Of a DNA stretch of 13,595 nucleotides, positions 12,810 through 13,595 are shown in pieces. Made by a program: the position numbers and the translations under genes. The notes under the pieces are model-generated. The model saw nothing but the letters and a program-made list of their open reading frames with translations. It did not search any database and was not told the DNA's origin. The stretch lies in contig SYEN01000452.1 in NCBI GenBank assembly GCA_005800795.1, positions 1 through 13,595 of the forward strand. Direction: 5' to 3'. Source of the stretch: Burkholderiales bacterium (GTDB taxonomy: Bacteria > Pseudomonadota > Gammaproteobacteria > Burkholderiales > SG8-41). Each line of letters begins with the position of its first letter. The first letter of the stretch is position 1.

Positions 12810-13595
12810 CTACTCTGTGCGCACGCCCGCAGCGCGGATGACTTTGCCCCACTTGGCGATGTCTGCAATGATCACCCGCGTGAATTCCTCCGGCGTGTTG
12901 CCCACCGGCACGATGCCTTCCGCCGCGAACTGCTCGGCGAACTGCGGGGTCTTGACGATGCGCACGATTTCGCTGTTTAGCCGGTCGATGATCGCGCGCG
13001 GCGTGCCCGCCGGCGCCAGCATGCCGTTCCAGCCCTGCACCTCATAGCCCGGCACGGTGTCGGCTATGGGCGGCACCTCGGGCAGGAACGGCAATCGTTC
13101 GCGCGTGCCCACGCCGAGCGCACGCACGCGTCCGGATTTGAGTTGCGGCAGCGCCGTGGCCATTGAGGCCACGAAATACACCTGAATCTCGCCGCCGATC
13201 AGCGATGTCATCACCTGCGGTGCACCCTTGTAAAACACCTGCGTCACCTGCAAACCAGCCATTGCGCGAAACAATTCACCCGACAGGTGCCCCAGGCTGC
13301 CGCTGCCAACGGAGCCAAAATTAATCGTGCCGGGTTTCTCTTTGGCCAGCGCGATTAATTCCTTGACGCTGCGCACGGGCACAGCGGCATTGACCACCAG
13401 TACCGGCGCCACCACGCTCACCAGGGTGATCGGCGCGAAACTTTTCACGCTGTCGTATGGCAGCTTCGCCACCAGTGTGGGATTTACCGCATGCGACGGA
13501 AACACCAGCACCAGCGTGTAACCATCCGGCGCGGCGGTGGCGACGATCTGTGTACCCAGCACGCCGCCCGCGCTGGGGCGGTTATCGACGATGAC
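12810..13595 (-). CDS. Bug/TctC-family periplasmic substrate-binding protein (N-terminus beyond the window)
   Basis: The frame is open to the right edge (13595) and encodes 261 residues of a Bug protein, beginning VIVDNRPSAGGVLGTQ, the segment that usually lies near residue 65 after the first lobe strand. Further landmarks are AAPDGYTLVLVFPSHAVNP, LPYDSVKSFAPITLVS, LFRAMAGLQVTQVFYKGAP and PGYEVQGWNGMLAPAGTP; the C-terminus is AKWGKVIRAAGVRTE. The GTG at 13562 is not a start, because homology continues upstream of it; the signal peptide and first 60 or so residues are missing from the window. The alpha/beta-hydrolase gene follows after 31 bp on the same strand, so this is probably near the first gene of the operon. 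The ligand is unknown. Confidence 0.92.
   Translation of the reverse strand, partial: VIVDNRPSAGGVLGTQIVATAAPDGYTLVLVFPSHAVNPTLVAKLPYDSVKSFAPITLVSVVAPVLVVNAAVPVRSVKELIALAKEKPGTINFGSVGSGSLGHLSGELFRAMAGLQVTQVFYKGAPQVMTSLIGGEIQVYFVASMATALPQLKSGRVRALGVGTRERLPFLPEVPPIADTVPGYEVQGWNGMLAPAGTPRAIIDRLNSEIVRIVKTPQFAEQFAAEGIVPVGNTPEEFTRVIIADIAKWGKVIRAAGVRTE

Noticed and set aside
12149..12841. Open frame of 230 codons on the plus strand, antisense to the alpha/beta-hydrolase gene
   Set aside because: Arg/His-rich with no family features; the opposite strand encodes the hydrolase fold.
1..13595. tRNA or rRNA genes, CRISPR arrays, insertion sequences, prophage or integrase genes
   Set aside because: I looked for tRNA-like cloverleaf ends, regularly spaced repeats, transposase motifs and terminal inverted repeats and found none that I could support.

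Overview
The window looks like chromosomal DNA of a betaproteobacterium, probably in the Burkholderiales. The evidence is the block of small ZapB-like gene, zapA, 6S RNA and EVE-domain gene at the left end, together with three Bug/TctC-type periplasmic binding proteins in under 9 kb, a family greatly expanded in Bordetella, Cupriavidus, Achromobacter and Comamonadaceae. This placement is an inference from gene content; no rRNA or marker gene is present.

Left end (1-961, all minus strand): a conserved housekeeping block. A 68-residue coiled-coil protein and ZapA (cell division) are followed by 6S RNA (ssrS, about 178-356), a strong intrinsic terminator, and the first 34 codons of an EVE-domain protein that runs off the left edge. 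The 564-bp gap at 962-1525 carries two regulatory regions: a promoter facing left whose -10 box sits only 6 bp before the first gene's ATG, and, facing right, a candidate promoter, a cobalamin (B12) riboswitch and a folded expression platform in front of a TonB-dependent outer-membrane receptor (1526-3634).

Middle (3680-8698): an accessory catabolic region. A Gfo/Idh/MocA oxidoreductase (minus) is divergent from a two-gene unit (plus) of a Bug binding protein and an ACMSD-type metal-dependent amidohydrolase/decarboxylase. A small cupin (minus) converges on that unit and is divergent from a mandelate racemase/enolase-superfamily enzyme (plus).

Right end (8762-13595, all minus): a probable operon, in order of transcription: a Bug protein (cut by the window edge), an alpha/beta-hydrolase-fold protein with lysine at the nucleophile elbow, a glycosidase-like protein (GHL6-type TIM barrel plus beta-galactosidase trimerisation-like domain), and another Bug protein. 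The last two genes are each broken by one lesion: a single-base frameshift at 11116-11118 and an in-frame TAG replacing a conserved Trp codon at 8981-8983.

Taken together, the right two-thirds looks like substrate capture by orphan Bug proteins (no TctA/TctB membrane genes are present) linked to enzymes acting on carboxylic, sugar-acid or sugar-like compounds. No substrate can be named from sequence. No tRNA, rRNA, CRISPR, transposase or phage gene was seen.
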